A model generated the notes under the pieces. That model saw nothing but the letters and a program-made list of their open reading frames with translations. It was not told where the DNA came from and made no database searches. Positions 52,401 to 59,882 of a stretch of 64,000 nt of DNA are shown here, one piece after another (the first letter of the stretch is position 1; every line of letters begins with the position of its first letter). The stretch is from a virus: IMG/VR virus record IMGVR_UViG_3300032116_000108, positions 1-64,000 of that record, one strand, 5' to 3'. Made by a program: the position numbers and the translations under genes.

Positions 52401-55163
52401 TAGTGTGAACTCTCTATATTTTTTTAATAGGTCATAAATGTCGTATTTTAAGCATCCAGCAATAAACGAATCAACTATTCTCGTTACTTCACTATTATCT
52501 TTTACATTTTGTAGTTCTTTATCTAAAAGTAAATTCATAACAGATGAATGGTCAACAACCATAGACCAACTTATAGAACCTGTTCTTACCGTATTTTTAT
52601 ATGTTTTTATTGGTTCAACTCTACCTAAAAAAGTGTGGTCTTGCCAACTAGCGTTGGACCCTTCATCGAAGGATAAATTATAAGGTGGAAACCACATGAT
52701 TCTACCACCATTAGGTCCTATTTCACAAGCAGGTAAGTCCTCAACTCTGAAACCATTTCTATCCGATGTTCTCCAAGCTAAGTTTTCTAATGAAAACATA
52801 TATTTTTTTACCTTACCTTTATTATCCAAATTTGTCGATCCCTTACCTCTCATAGGTGCGATGTTCAAATTATATGTGTTATCTAATACAGAGTAGGTTG
52901 ATTTACCTCCACTTCTTATAAGGCCATCGGCCTTTTGTAACTCATTATATGTGTAGTAAGGTCTATCTTTTGTAAATAATCTACAATATTCATAACCCTT
53001 TACTTCGGATGGTTCACCGTTTGGTTTTTTAGAAGTCGGAGTTACATATCTGATAACTCTAGATCCTTTGGTTAATTCTATGTATCCATCATTAAAGACT
53101 TTAGAAACTTGATTAATCGCGTTACCTACGTGTTCTAATTTACGTGTAGATTTATTACCAGCATCTATTAATTTTTGTGTAATATCTAAAATAGAACCGT
53201 CAGTAAATGTAACGTTTGTGGATTTTGTTTTATCAAAGAATGGTTTAAATGCCGATGTCTCAAATAAACTATCGGTGTTAAATCTTGCTAAGATATTTTT
53301 TTTATTCGATGGTCCTACAAATGTTCCAGGTTCAATGTAATTATTTTTCGATATCCAAGTAAAACCCCCTTGTGGATCAACACTATCAAATAAATTTCTT
53401 GAGTTTAAACCAAAAAGAAAATCACTTATTCTACTACCTTCAAAATCTTTTCCTACTTCACCATAACTATAAACTGGACCATCCTGTGGTCTATTGTTTC
53501 TTCCTTTAGGTAAATCCACTTTAGGACTAACTAAATCTCTGATATAATTTTTAGTAATTCCAACATAAAAATTAGATTGTGGTGCCAATAAATTAGTGGC
53601 ACTTAAACCCGCAAATCTATAAGATGGTCTATATGTGTTATAAAATAATTGATCAAATAATAAACTTTTGGTTGCATCAGATGTATATGATAAAAACTTT
53701 TCAGACGCTTGGTCAATAAATAAGGAACTAATTTGTTGTGCTAAATTACCTACGGCACCAGCAACCGCACCAATAGGATTAAGGGCCGCTTGTGATAAAA
53801 AGTTTTTATTTGGGTAGTCGAAATATTCACCAGGTATTAACGAATATGGACTATAAAGTCCCGCAAGTCTTGCTGTAAAACTTAAAGCATTTGCAACAGA
53901 ATTTGGTCCTCCTGTTATTTTATAATTTTTTTGAACTATAGGTATATTATTTGTTACAATACCTAAAGCATCAAATGGGTCAGTATTTGGTCTAACCGAT
54001 GTTGTATTTGTTGCAGGATCAACTTCACCCGTAAAAAGGTTTGTCCTACCTACTGTTTGTTGTAATAATTCAAAAGCAACTCTTGCTTTAAATTCTTTTT
54101 GTAATTGTTTAGCCGCGAACTGAGCCAAAAGTGAATCTTGACTTAATGTTCCTTCAGATCCTGTTGGGTTTTCATTTTGAATAATATTTACAGGGTTATA
54201 CTCTGATGGTATAAAAGAGAAGGTAGTTTCGCTACTAACATATGGGGTGTTTATTGTTTCTTGTGCCAAATCTTCAACTGTAATTTCATCATAAGCACCG
54301 TCACCTGTGTTATATTTGTTTTTAATATACGCATAACTTTGTGATTGTTCTGTTGTTTTGTTCGGTTCAGATGAAAAATATTCATATTCTCCTTCATTAG
54401 TTTTTGTATTTTGATTTACATTTGGGTATTTTTCTTGATTTCCGTATCCATTTGGTAAATTTTCAGGACCATATTGGTTTAAAACATACGCCAATCTTCT
54501 TGATTGTTCTTTTGTTCTTTCTCGTTCAGAGGCGGTGTATTCGTATTCACCTTTATTTGCGTCAGTTTGTTTATTAATGTTAATAATAATTGTTTCACCA
54601 AAACCATTAACTTTACCCTCCGGCCCGTATTCATTTGCAAGGTATGAAATTATTTGTGATTGTTCTGTTGTTATGTTTGGTGCAGACGCAGTAAAACTAT
54701 ATTCTCCAAAATTACTTTCAGTACCCTTATTAACATTTATTATAATTGGTTCTCCAAATCCGAGTGATACATTTTCAGGATTAAATTTATTTAATACTCT
54801 AAGTAAATTTTCTTGTTGGTCTCCTTTTTGTTCTAATGAACTATTATTAGCAATTGATTGATTATATGCGTCGTATTCTCCAAAATTTGAAAATGCGTTT
54901 AAATTAGTGTTAATTGCTACCACTTCTCCAAATCCCCCTTTTTGTGAATACTTATTTAATCCAATTAACTCAGGTTCTTTTAATTCTTGATAGAAATTAA
55001 TTGGTGGGCTATCAATGATAGAATAATCAACAATTTGTATTTCACTAATAGGTAATTGTTCACTATAACTAAAATACCCTTCGACTTTATATGGTCTTAG
55101 GTTTCTTGTTATTAACTTTTTCCTAAAATTTTCTGTTGAATTAAATGATAGTGGGCTTTCCAT
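49431..55163 (-). CDS. Giant baseplate/tail protein with tandem repeats and an OmpA-like domain
   Basis: This 1910-aa protein has a 75-residue N-terminus, then four degenerate repeats of about 52-58 residues (residues about 77-290), each with GFGExIIINxN and GEYEY. Around residues 1070-1150 there is an OmpA-like peptidoglycan-binding pattern: VFFKIEASANSSGNDNQSL and LSERRLKTVENFI. A region near residue 1450 reads TLSFDFIGGHGIAEPIAKLQ, as in large tail proteins of environmental myophages. The C-terminal 400 residues are helical. It follows the tape-measure-like gene. An OmpA domain in a tail protein suggests contact with the cell wall during infection; this is inference. Confidence 0.55.
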   Translation of the reverse strand: MESPLSFNSTENFRKKLITRNLRPYKVEGYFSYSEQLPISEIQIVDYSIIDSPPINFYQELKEPELIGLNKYSQKGGFGEVVAINTNLNAFSNFGEYDAYNQSIANNSSLEQKGDQQENLLRVLNKFNPENVSLGFGEPIIINVNKGTESNFGEYSFTASAPNITTEQSQIISYLANEYGPEGKVNGFGETIIININKQTDANKGEYEYTASERERTKEQSRRLAYVLNQYGPENLPNGYGNQEKYPNVNQNTKTNEGEYEYFSSEPNKTTEQSQSYAYIKNKYNTGDGAYDEITVEDLAQETINTPYVSSETTFSFIPSEYNPVNIIQNENPTGSEGTLSQDSLLAQFAAKQLQKEFKARVAFELLQQTVGRTNLFTGEVDPATNTTSVRPNTDPFDALGIVTNNIPIVQKNYKITGGPNSVANALSFTARLAGLYSPYSLIPGEYFDYPNKNFLSQAALNPIGAVAGAVGNLAQQISSLFIDQASEKFLSYTSDATKSLLFDQLFYNTYRPSYRFAGLSATNLLAPQSNFYVGITKNYIRDLVSPKVDLPKGRNNRPQDGPVYSYGEVGKDFEGSRISDFLFGLNSRNLFDSVDPQGGFTWISKNNYIEPGTFVGPSNKKNILARFNTDSLFETSAFKPFFDKTKSTNVTFTDGSILDITQKLIDAGNKSTRKLEHVGNAINQVSKVFNDGYIELTKGSRVIRYVTPTSKKPNGEPSEVKGYEYCRLFTKDRPYYTYNELQKADGLIRSGGKSTYSVLDNTYNLNIAPMRGKGSTNLDNKGKVKKYMFSLENLAWRTSDRNGFRVEDLPACEIGPNGGRIMWFPPYNLSFDEGSNASWQDHTFLGRVEPIKTYKNTVRTGSISWSMVVDHSSVMNLLLDKELQNVKDNSEVTRIVDSFIAGCLKYDIYDLLKKYREFTLSDVYEVINELSTVEQYRDYFETIQKPIVTKTTEIDKTGQVNNNENQGQEDILQKEEFKEIILLFEQSQPKKDNFKAEDSYKTYYDNLYSKDTKDLYLGDPSVDPPLISQAPDKIIKYDSRKGSGSSNYNFIDTLPNNTESFSYTEYVDARVDSLSGVFDFGEKEFTTLEKEFLPAVLSTLKQGKKVFFKIEASANSSGNDNQSLSERRLKTVENFIKNFESGGDKIKTYLDNGNLTYKSEAKGDVATIDEPTYKDIDCQKDFNVDGFYDGKYSVQAMLCRRVKITGLNIDTPNEENKKDQATTDNVAESTGVNEQAGQDDQNTTPPSEQIKKQQVVTTQIKDKTNKLRAGLTKRLLRKLLTECNYFDMIQEQQPMVYDGIKSKFKNFHPVFHSTTPEGLNARLTFLQQCVRPGDTIPTAVDNGQGGFTLQYNDAFNSAFGSPPILVLRIGDFYHTKIVPRSISLKYDDLKYDLNPEGIGVQPMMANVTLSFDFIGGHGIAEPIAKLQNGLSFNFYANTEIYDDRADETENFLQEIDDEILKSIQDEVGDIDPNRPRQNDAGDTIGTIESSFADINTNLISGRINYKEVMNQLIDKTADMVNGFNQAIQNTIIVKGWGGLIILTKDRKYSEGLFDYLSGNTSNKVNIIGKPVNYQEKIDDLFQKTNQDVDDETIPILGGLEFQKDFKNQDIRKIKRKIKEILDEQKNLYQQQLDKFANDIVKNQLEFIKITDKINFVSNKIDGRENKRGGVNIYNISGTSEVEASSVGATNTYDELKNDFLKIRTDLNDFNQILKNYQLIPNGDKNVYNSDYLFNLYLVNKIEDNEDAPDVSVFDRRFAMTMGDLLVGNYDFFVDQIISVIDGSVQKENWKNFIFKNLGFKVIFRPQGNLYIPNVYNPNNPVNTLYTKLKNSFDKLVVSYKDKYTNDEVYKRFFGEENALNYKPYNRDKLRKFTYESQVPIVPPNDENLRAIWSNVESTWDYFNLKRQMK
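54290..54935. repeat. Four tandem GFGE...GEYEY repeats
   Basis: Encode four copies of about 55 residues near the N-terminus of the 1910-aa protein. Copies 2 to 4 share the phrase TTEQSQ or KEQSRR at the same position. Confidence 0.75.
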
Positions 55164-55179
55164 TAATATCTATTTTATA

Positions 55180-55187
55180 TATAAATA
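55180..55187 (-). promoter_or_regulatory. TATTTATA box before the 1910-aa gene
   Basis: Exact match in minus sense, 16 nt from the ATG at 55163. Confidence 0.4.
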
Positions 55188-55203
55188 GATTATTTTAAAT
55201 TTT

Positions 55204-57123
55204 TTAATAACCGAAGACACCTTTTTCTCCCATGATTTTTGGCATCTTAGAAAACTCTTCTCTAATTTTATCGGTTAATAATGTTGCGTTGTCTCCTTTT
55301 TCTAACATTTGTTTTAATGTGCCATCAACACCTTTAACTTCAATTACTATTGGGCTGAACTTAACTTCGGTGGTGTTATTTGTATTAACGGTAGTTTCTA
55401 CTTTTGCAAAAGTCTCACCCGGTGTTTTTGTTTGCATAGGTAGTGGTTTTGATGACATATCATTTAGTGCGTATGCGGTATCAAAACTTAGTTTTGCTTT
55501 ATTTAAAATCTCATTTAATCTTGGTGCTGCTAAAAAATCATCTTCTTTATCAAAAACCATTTTTGAAATGGTTCCTTTATCACCACTTATTAAGGTGTTA
55601 CTTTCAAACGGAGTTTCAGTTATCATATAATCTTTAGCAGTACCCGACCAACTTGTGTTTGCCATGTCCTGTTGCATTTTATCTTCTTCTGTTGCTGAAA
55701 CAGCTAAAATATCTTTAATATTTACACCACTAACAATTTTAGACATAAAATCACCCATTCCTACATTTTCTTGAATTCTAGCATAATATTCAGTAGATTC
55801 TTTCATGTTACTTTCTAAATTCTTCATGATTTTATTTTGTTCTGATGCATTCTGTGATAAAACTCCTTTATCACCAGTAAGAAGATAGTCATGTATTGCT
55901 CTAACATCTTTTGCTTGTTTTTCGGATATACTTAAATTTGACATCGCAATTCCTCTTTCATCCAACTTAGCCTTTTCCTGATACTCCTTTATGTTATTCA
56001 TTTGTGCAACCGTAGCGTTAGTTACATCTTCAATTTCACCTACTCCAGGTATGTTTAAACTAATTTTTCCATCTTTTATTTCTCCGACACTTTTTATTAA
56101 TTCTAATTGGTCTTTATCAAATTTGTTAGGCGTTAAACTATTAATTTTATCTTCAATAAATGATTGTTTTACTCTTTCTTGACCTATTTGCATTGCGGTG
56201 TCTAAATTACTACCCATTAATGTTGCTTGTTTTTCTAATCTCATTAATTCTGAAGGGCTTGGTGGTATGGGATTTCCGAGTTCGTCTAATTTAAATGCCG
56301 ATTCATATACTTTTAACATTTCATCCTGTAACCCTTGAGCATCATATTGTCCCATTCTCATAACTTCAAAGAAATTCCCTAACTTTCCTATTTCCCCACC
56401 ATACATTTGCATACCCTGAGATAATTTAACTGCTTGTTCAGGGTCCCATAATGTTTTAGCCAATTTAAGCGCACCGATACCATCAATACTAGTTCTTAAA
56501 CTAGCGGCTTCTGATGCCATTTGAGTTAAACCTTCAGAACTTAATCTAAATGTTTGTAGACTTTGTATATTTTTAGAGACATCATCAACAACTGTTTTTA
56601 CATCTAAACCTAATTTTTGAGCTTCATTAGTGATTTTTTGTATTTCTTTAAATGAATTTTCTTGAGAATTAAAAATTCTCATAAAAGTGGCCTCTGTTTT
56701 TATTAAGTCAGCAGTCGCCATACCCGTCGCTTTTGAATACTCGATTTGATCCATCAAGAGTCTCTGTGTTGGGACAACCGCCTTATTTAATGCACTACTT
56801 GTTTCACCAGCGGCGGTTGTTATTTCTGAAATATTGACACCTAACTGATCTAATCCCTCACCTAACTGCGTTGTTCCAACATAAGCGTCAGTAATATATT
56901 TTTGAAACGCATTACTGTTTATTACAACACCGTCTGTAATTTCTCTTTGTTTTTTTATTGTGGTGTCTTGTATTTCAACTAATCCCTTTACCGCATTTGA
57001 TAATGCGTTCTGTAAATATGTTGCTTCTTCTAGCGCGGTTTTTGCCTGTGAGGCACTAGAAAAAACACTCTTACCGGCAGCTCCGGCACCTAGATTAGTT
57101 GGTATAGTGTCTGATAAAAACAT
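55204..57123 (-). CDS. Tape-measure-like tail protein
   Basis: This 639-aa protein is helical with long stretches lacking Pro or Cys, for example QTKA-type coiled segments around residues 25-110 and a GAAGKSVFSS start. Length is close to the T4 gp29 tape measure (590 aa). Compared with siphophage tape measures it lacks obvious transmembrane helices. It lies between the gp26-type baseplate gene and the giant baseplate genes, the expected place. The C-terminus contains a beta segment VKFSPIVIEVKGVDG. A helical virion protein of another kind cannot be excluded. Confidence 0.5.
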   Translation of the reverse strand: MFLSDTIPTNLGAGAAGKSVFSSASQAKTALEEATYLQNALSNAVKGLVEIQDTTIKKQREITDGVVINSNAFQKYITDAYVGTTQLGEGLDQLGVNISEITTAAGETSSALNKAVVPTQRLLMDQIEYSKATGMATADLIKTEATFMRIFNSQENSFKEIQKITNEAQKLGLDVKTVVDDVSKNIQSLQTFRLSSEGLTQMASEAASLRTSIDGIGALKLAKTLWDPEQAVKLSQGMQMYGGEIGKLGNFFEVMRMGQYDAQGLQDEMLKVYESAFKLDELGNPIPPSPSELMRLEKQATLMGSNLDTAMQIGQERVKQSFIEDKINSLTPNKFDKDQLELIKSVGEIKDGKISLNIPGVGEIEDVTNATVAQMNNIKEYQEKAKLDERGIAMSNLSISEKQAKDVRAIHDYLLTGDKGVLSQNASEQNKIMKNLESNMKESTEYYARIQENVGMGDFMSKIVSGVNIKDILAVSATEEDKMQQDMANTSWSGTAKDYMITETPFESNTLISGDKGTISKMVFDKEDDFLAAPRLNEILNKAKLSFDTAYALNDMSSKPLPMQTKTPGETFAKVETTVNTNNTTEVKFSPIVIEVKGVDGTLKQMLEKGDNATLLTDKIREEFSKMPKIMGEKGVFGY

Positions 57124-57133
57124 AACTTTATTT

Positions 57134-57141
57134 TATAAATA
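57134..57141 (-). promoter_or_regulatory. TATTTATA box before the tape-measure-like gene
   Basis: Exact match in minus sense, 10 nt from the ATG at 57123. Confidence 0.4.
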
Positions 57142-57147
57142 GAGGAA

Positions 57148-57270
57148 TTATTTTTTTTCGTATTCAGTATACAACTTATCCATGAAATATCTTCTTTCAA
57201 AACTTGGCATAATTAAAATATCCGAATACGAAAAATTTCCGTATTTAGTAAGATAATAAAATTCGTCCAT
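57148..57270 (-). CDS. Small 40-aa protein after the gp26-type gene
   Basis: A complete short frame begins with ATG at 57268-57270 and reads MDEFYYLTKYGNFSYSDILI, then MPSFERRYFMDKLYTEYEKK. It fills the only sizeable gap between two tail genes and starts 13 nt after the gp26-type stop. The phrase 'YLtKYGgFSY.Div.MP..ERRYF' is familiar to me from small proteins beside the gp26-type gene in T4-like phages, where this position is used by tail-assembly factors. Function is unknown; the strongly patterned sequence makes coding very likely. Confidence 0.7.
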   Translation of the reverse strand: MDEFYYLTKYGNFSYSDILIMPSFERRYFMDKLYTEYEKK

Positions 57271-57283
57271 TAAATTTTTCTTA

Positions 57284-58039
57284 TTATTCAAAGAAAGGCC
57301 GAAAAAACTCCACCCCAAACGTAACATTCACAGTAACGTTTTCTCCTGACGGGGCTTGAACTTCTCTTACAAGGTTTAATTTAGGTTGGCATTCTTCCAT
57401 GAATCTTCTTAAACTTTTAGAATCAGATATTGGTAAATTTATAATAATTGATCCAATAAACCCCTTATCTTTATTTCCGTCAATATCTACTATTTGTGTT
57501 TCAAGTTTTTTTGTTACAACAGGTGCAATCATTCCTTTAGGGTATTTAGCTGTAAGATTGTCGATTTCTGTTTCTTCTCTCATATTTAACACCTTAAATC
57601 TTACCTTTTTTTGTGTTTTCGGTAATGTGTATATAAAAAGTCCATCTTCATCTGGAATATGTTTTAATTCTTGCATATCAACACTATCTAATATAATAGT
57701 AGTTTCAAATTCTATTTTAGTTTTAGGGTCCATTAGTTTAAACCTATAGTCGGGACCGAAAGCGGTATTTCTTAAAAATAATAGTATTGCTTGAACATCT
57801 CCAGGTAATAATAGTTCAACATCAAACCCATGTTCATAAATTTTATTTCTTAAAAGAGTTTTAATTAATTCAGCACCTGTCATGTTTTGAGACATAAGAA
57901 GGTTTTCATCTTGTGCGGTCAGATAACCAATTTTTAAAGATTCTTTTTTTGGTTTGTAAAAAATACCTCTTGATGGTAATTTAATTACGTCATGTGGTAA
58001 GTTAAAATTTTCTTGACCATATTTTAAAGCGTCGTCCAT
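57284..58039 (-). CDS. Baseplate protein of the T4 gp26 type
   Basis: This 251-aa protein matches the T4 baseplate family PF12322 pattern. The start contains LPHDVIKLPSRGIFY, then an IGYLTAQDENLL segment and AELIKTLLRNKI. T4 gp26 (208 aa) is a small protein of the hub assembly pathway. Its C-terminus is beta-rich and ends GVEFFRPFFE. It lies after the tail tube gene and ahead of a 40-aa gene and the tape-measure-like gene, an order seen in many T4-like phages. Exact function in assembly is not shown by the sequence. Confidence 0.7.
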   Translation of the reverse strand: MDDALKYGQENFNLPHDVIKLPSRGIFYKPKKESLKIGYLTAQDENLLMSQNMTGAELIKTLLRNKIYEHGFDVELLLPGDVQAILLFLRNTAFGPDYRFKLMDPKTKIEFETTIILDSVDMQELKHIPDEDGLFIYTLPKTQKKVRFKVLNMREETEIDNLTAKYPKGMIAPVVTKKLETQIVDIDGNKDKGFIGSIIINLPISDSKSLRRFMEECQPKLNLVREVQAPSGENVTVNVTFGVEFFRPFFE

Positions 58040-58086
58040 AGTTTTTTATTAAAAAAATAAAACAATCAAACTGTTTGTAAATAAAA

Positions 58087-58109
58087 AACCTCACTTTGTT
58101 AGTGAGGTT
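58087..58109 (-). terminator. Rho-independent terminator after the tail tube gene
   Basis: A 9-bp stem AACCTCACT/AGTGAGGTT with 5-nt loop TTGTT is followed in minus sense by TTTTTTATTTAC. It is 25 nt past the tail tube stop. Confidence 0.85.
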
Positions 58110-58133
58110 CATTATAAAATATTTAAAAGTTAA

Positions 58134-58622
58134 TTAATATACTAAAATACATCTGTCAGGTTGTAATTTCATATCAACTCCCATGATATCATCTCCACCG
58201 TAGTTTAGTGAACCAAAGTTTACGCTTGTAATTAAACAACCTTGTAGAATCCACTTTTCAACCGCCACACCTGTTGGGTCTAACAATTCTAAGTCAAGAT
58301 CTTTTTTATAACCGGCAGCATATCCCATACGACCCGTTACTGATTCTGCATGTAATCTAACCCATTCCATTGCCGCTTGTGCTGCCGAAGGTCCGATTGG
58401 GTCTCTTAATTTAACACCAATCTCACCCCATGAAAAGTTACTTGAAACGTAAGTTTGTGTGTTTAAGAATTTTATTTCTTTTTTTCCAATTGTTATTTGA
58501 GGTCTATTGGTAGTTTCAACATACCAAGAATTAATCCCCAAAGAAGATGGGAAAGTCAATATAAACCTATTTGCTCTTTTAGGTTCATACTGAAAAGGCA
58601 TTCTCATTAATAAATCAGCCAT
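58134..58622 (-). CDS. Tail tube protein, T4 gp19-like
   Basis: This 162-aa protein is a tail tube subunit: it stacks in hexamers inside the sheath and lines the DNA channel. The sequence shows the gp19 pattern FEPKRANRF-like start, the N-terminal strand RFILTF, a central PQITIGKKEIKFLN hairpin, DPIGPSAAQAAMEWVRLH helix and the C-terminal VDMKLQPDRCILVY. Length equals T4 gp19 (163 aa). It is followed by a terminator, so its transcript can be made in excess, as required for a major virion protein. An exact TATTTATA box lies 32 nt upstream. Confidence 0.85.
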   Translation of the reverse strand: MADLLMRMPFQYEPKRANRFILTFPSSLGINSWYVETTNRPQITIGKKEIKFLNTQTYVSSNFSWGEIGVKLRDPIGPSAAQAAMEWVRLHAESVTGRMGYAAGYKKDLDLELLDPTGVAVEKWILQGCLITSVNFGSLNYGGDDIMGVDMKLQPDRCILVY

Positions 58623-58654
58623 AGTTATTAGTTTAAATTGTTTTTATTTTTTAT

Positions 58655-58662
58655 TATAAATA
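58655..58662 (-). promoter_or_regulatory. TATTTATA box before the tail tube gene
   Basis: Exact match in minus sense, 32 nt from the ATG at 58622. The tube gene is bounded by this box and a terminator, forming a single-gene unit. Confidence 0.5.
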
Positions 58663-58728
58663 TTAGTTCGTTATTTTTTTTCTATTTACTTTAAATTATT
58701 TTTCAAATATTCTCTATATATAGAATTA

Positions 58729-59682
58729 CTAATCATATTTAGTTTTAGTTCCTCCTTTAGTTAAATATAAATTAACTGGACTTTTTTCATATTCTTTTTT
58801 CAAAAATTCAGAAGATGCTTGAATATTTCTTGGATCATCATCTGAAAAACCAATTGAAACGTTTCTAGAAACAAACTCTTCTATGTCTTGTGTTGGTTCG
58901 TTCATATTAACATCATTTTTAAATTTTGGAGAAATGTCTTCTAATTTTTTATTTGGGTTTTTATTTAAAATGTCTTGTACCAAATCTCTTGCTTGTTGTT
59001 TACAATAAATTATAAATTTTTGAAGTGCTTTATTTTTTTCTTCTTCAGGTGATGCTGCGCTGCCGGCACCAAAAGAAACTGGATGAAATTTACACATATC
59101 TAAGTAATCCATAATAAGTTCTTTATCATCATACTTTAAGTCTCTTACAGTTTCGAACATTCCTTGAGTTTGTAACCCCCTATATTTTTTTAGGTTCTCC
59201 ACTAAAACTTTAGAATTTATACCCAAATGATTTGATATAATATAATTTAAAACCGCCTCTTTTAATGTTTCAGGATTATGTCCTCTTGCTGTTATAATTG
59301 CAAAAATTGACCCCCCATTAATACATTCCACAAAGTCATTCCATGATGGTCCTGGACTTGCAATCATCGAGTCGATTATAAATCTTTTATCCCCTTCTGT
59401 TCTAAAATTTCTAAAGGGATTATTTGCATAACCAACAACAGTAGTTCCTTTATAATTAAAAGGTTCAACACCTATTTGGTGTCTGTGTTCAGCAAAATCT
59501 TCGGTTGACAGTCCAATCTCATCCTCATTTTCTGTTAAAACAATAATTTTAGTTGGCATAAATGCAATATTATCATCCCAATCAAACGCATAATAATTTA
59601 AATCTGGTCTCCCTTCTTCAGTAATACCTTCATTTAATCTTCGTTTATTAATCTCTCTATATATGTGTTTTCTAATATTCAT
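58729..59682 (-). CDS. HAD-superfamily phosphatase-like protein
   Basis: This 317-aa protein has HAD motifs in order: motif I FDWDDN with D34, D36 and D37; motif II IITARGH with T131; and an acidic motif IV GFSDDDPRN with D281-D283. This suggests a phosphatase or phosphotransferase. The N-terminus MNIRKHIYREINKRRLNEG contains L16-N17-E18/G19, matching a T4 prohead-protease cleavage site, so the enzyme might be packaged in the head. It lies between the sheath and tube genes and overlaps the 45-aa gene by TAATG. Substrate is unknown. Confidence 0.65.
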   Translation of the reverse strand: MNIRKHIYREINKRRLNEGITEEGRPDLNYYAFDWDDNIAFMPTKIIVLTENEDEIGLSTEDFAEHRHQIGVEPFNYKGTTVVGYANNPFRNFRTEGDKRFIIDSMIASPGPSWNDFVECINGGSIFAIITARGHNPETLKEAVLNYIISNHLGINSKVLVENLKKYRGLQTQGMFETVRDLKYDDKELIMDYLDMCKFHPVSFGAGSAASPEEEKNKALQKFIIYCKQQARDLVQDILNKNPNKKLEDISPKFKNDVNMNEPTQDIEEFVSRNVSIGFSDDDPRNIQASSEFLKKEYEKSPVNLYLTKGGTKTKYD

Positions 59683-59819
59683 TATTTTTTTACAATCAAA
59701 AGAAGTTTCTGAAGTTGTTCTTCAGTTATAATAATATTTTGTTTTTTTGATGAAAAAGTTTTTTCAGATCTTGAAAAATCATTAACAGTTTCTTTGATAA
59801 TTTTCTTTTCTATTTTCAT
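59682..59819 (-). CDS. Small 45-aa protein downstream of the tail sheath
   Basis: The start at the ATG 59817-59819 gives MKIEKKIIKETVNDF and the C-terminus IIITEEQLQKLLLIV. The ITEEQLQKLLLIV stretch resembles the ISENEKKNILEMY stretch at the N-terminus of the protein at 33209. It ends in a TAATG overlap with the HAD-like gene. A longer frame starts at 59867 but would run through the terminator-like hairpin after the sheath gene. Function unknown. Confidence 0.5.
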   Translation of the reverse strand: MKIEKKIIKETVNDFSRSEKTFSSKKQNIIITEEQLQKLLLIVKK

Positions 59820-59830
59820 ATACTTTTTTT

Positions 59831-59838
59831 TATAAATA
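59831..59838 (-). promoter_or_regulatory. TATTTATA box before the 45-aa gene
   Basis: Exact match in minus sense, 11 nt from the ATG at 59819; it sits right after a short hairpin following the sheath gene. Confidence 0.45.
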
Positions 59839-59842
59839 TATA

Positions 59843-59868
59843 AATGGGGAATATTTCTATCCCCCATT
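59843..59868 (-). terminator. Weak terminator-like hairpin after the tail sheath gene
   Basis: AATGGGG/CCCCATT arms (7 bp) with a 12-nt loop, followed in minus sense by TATATATTTATA. The T-run is interrupted, so termination would be partial. Confidence 0.5.
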
Positions 59869-59882
59869 AAATTTATTTTCTT

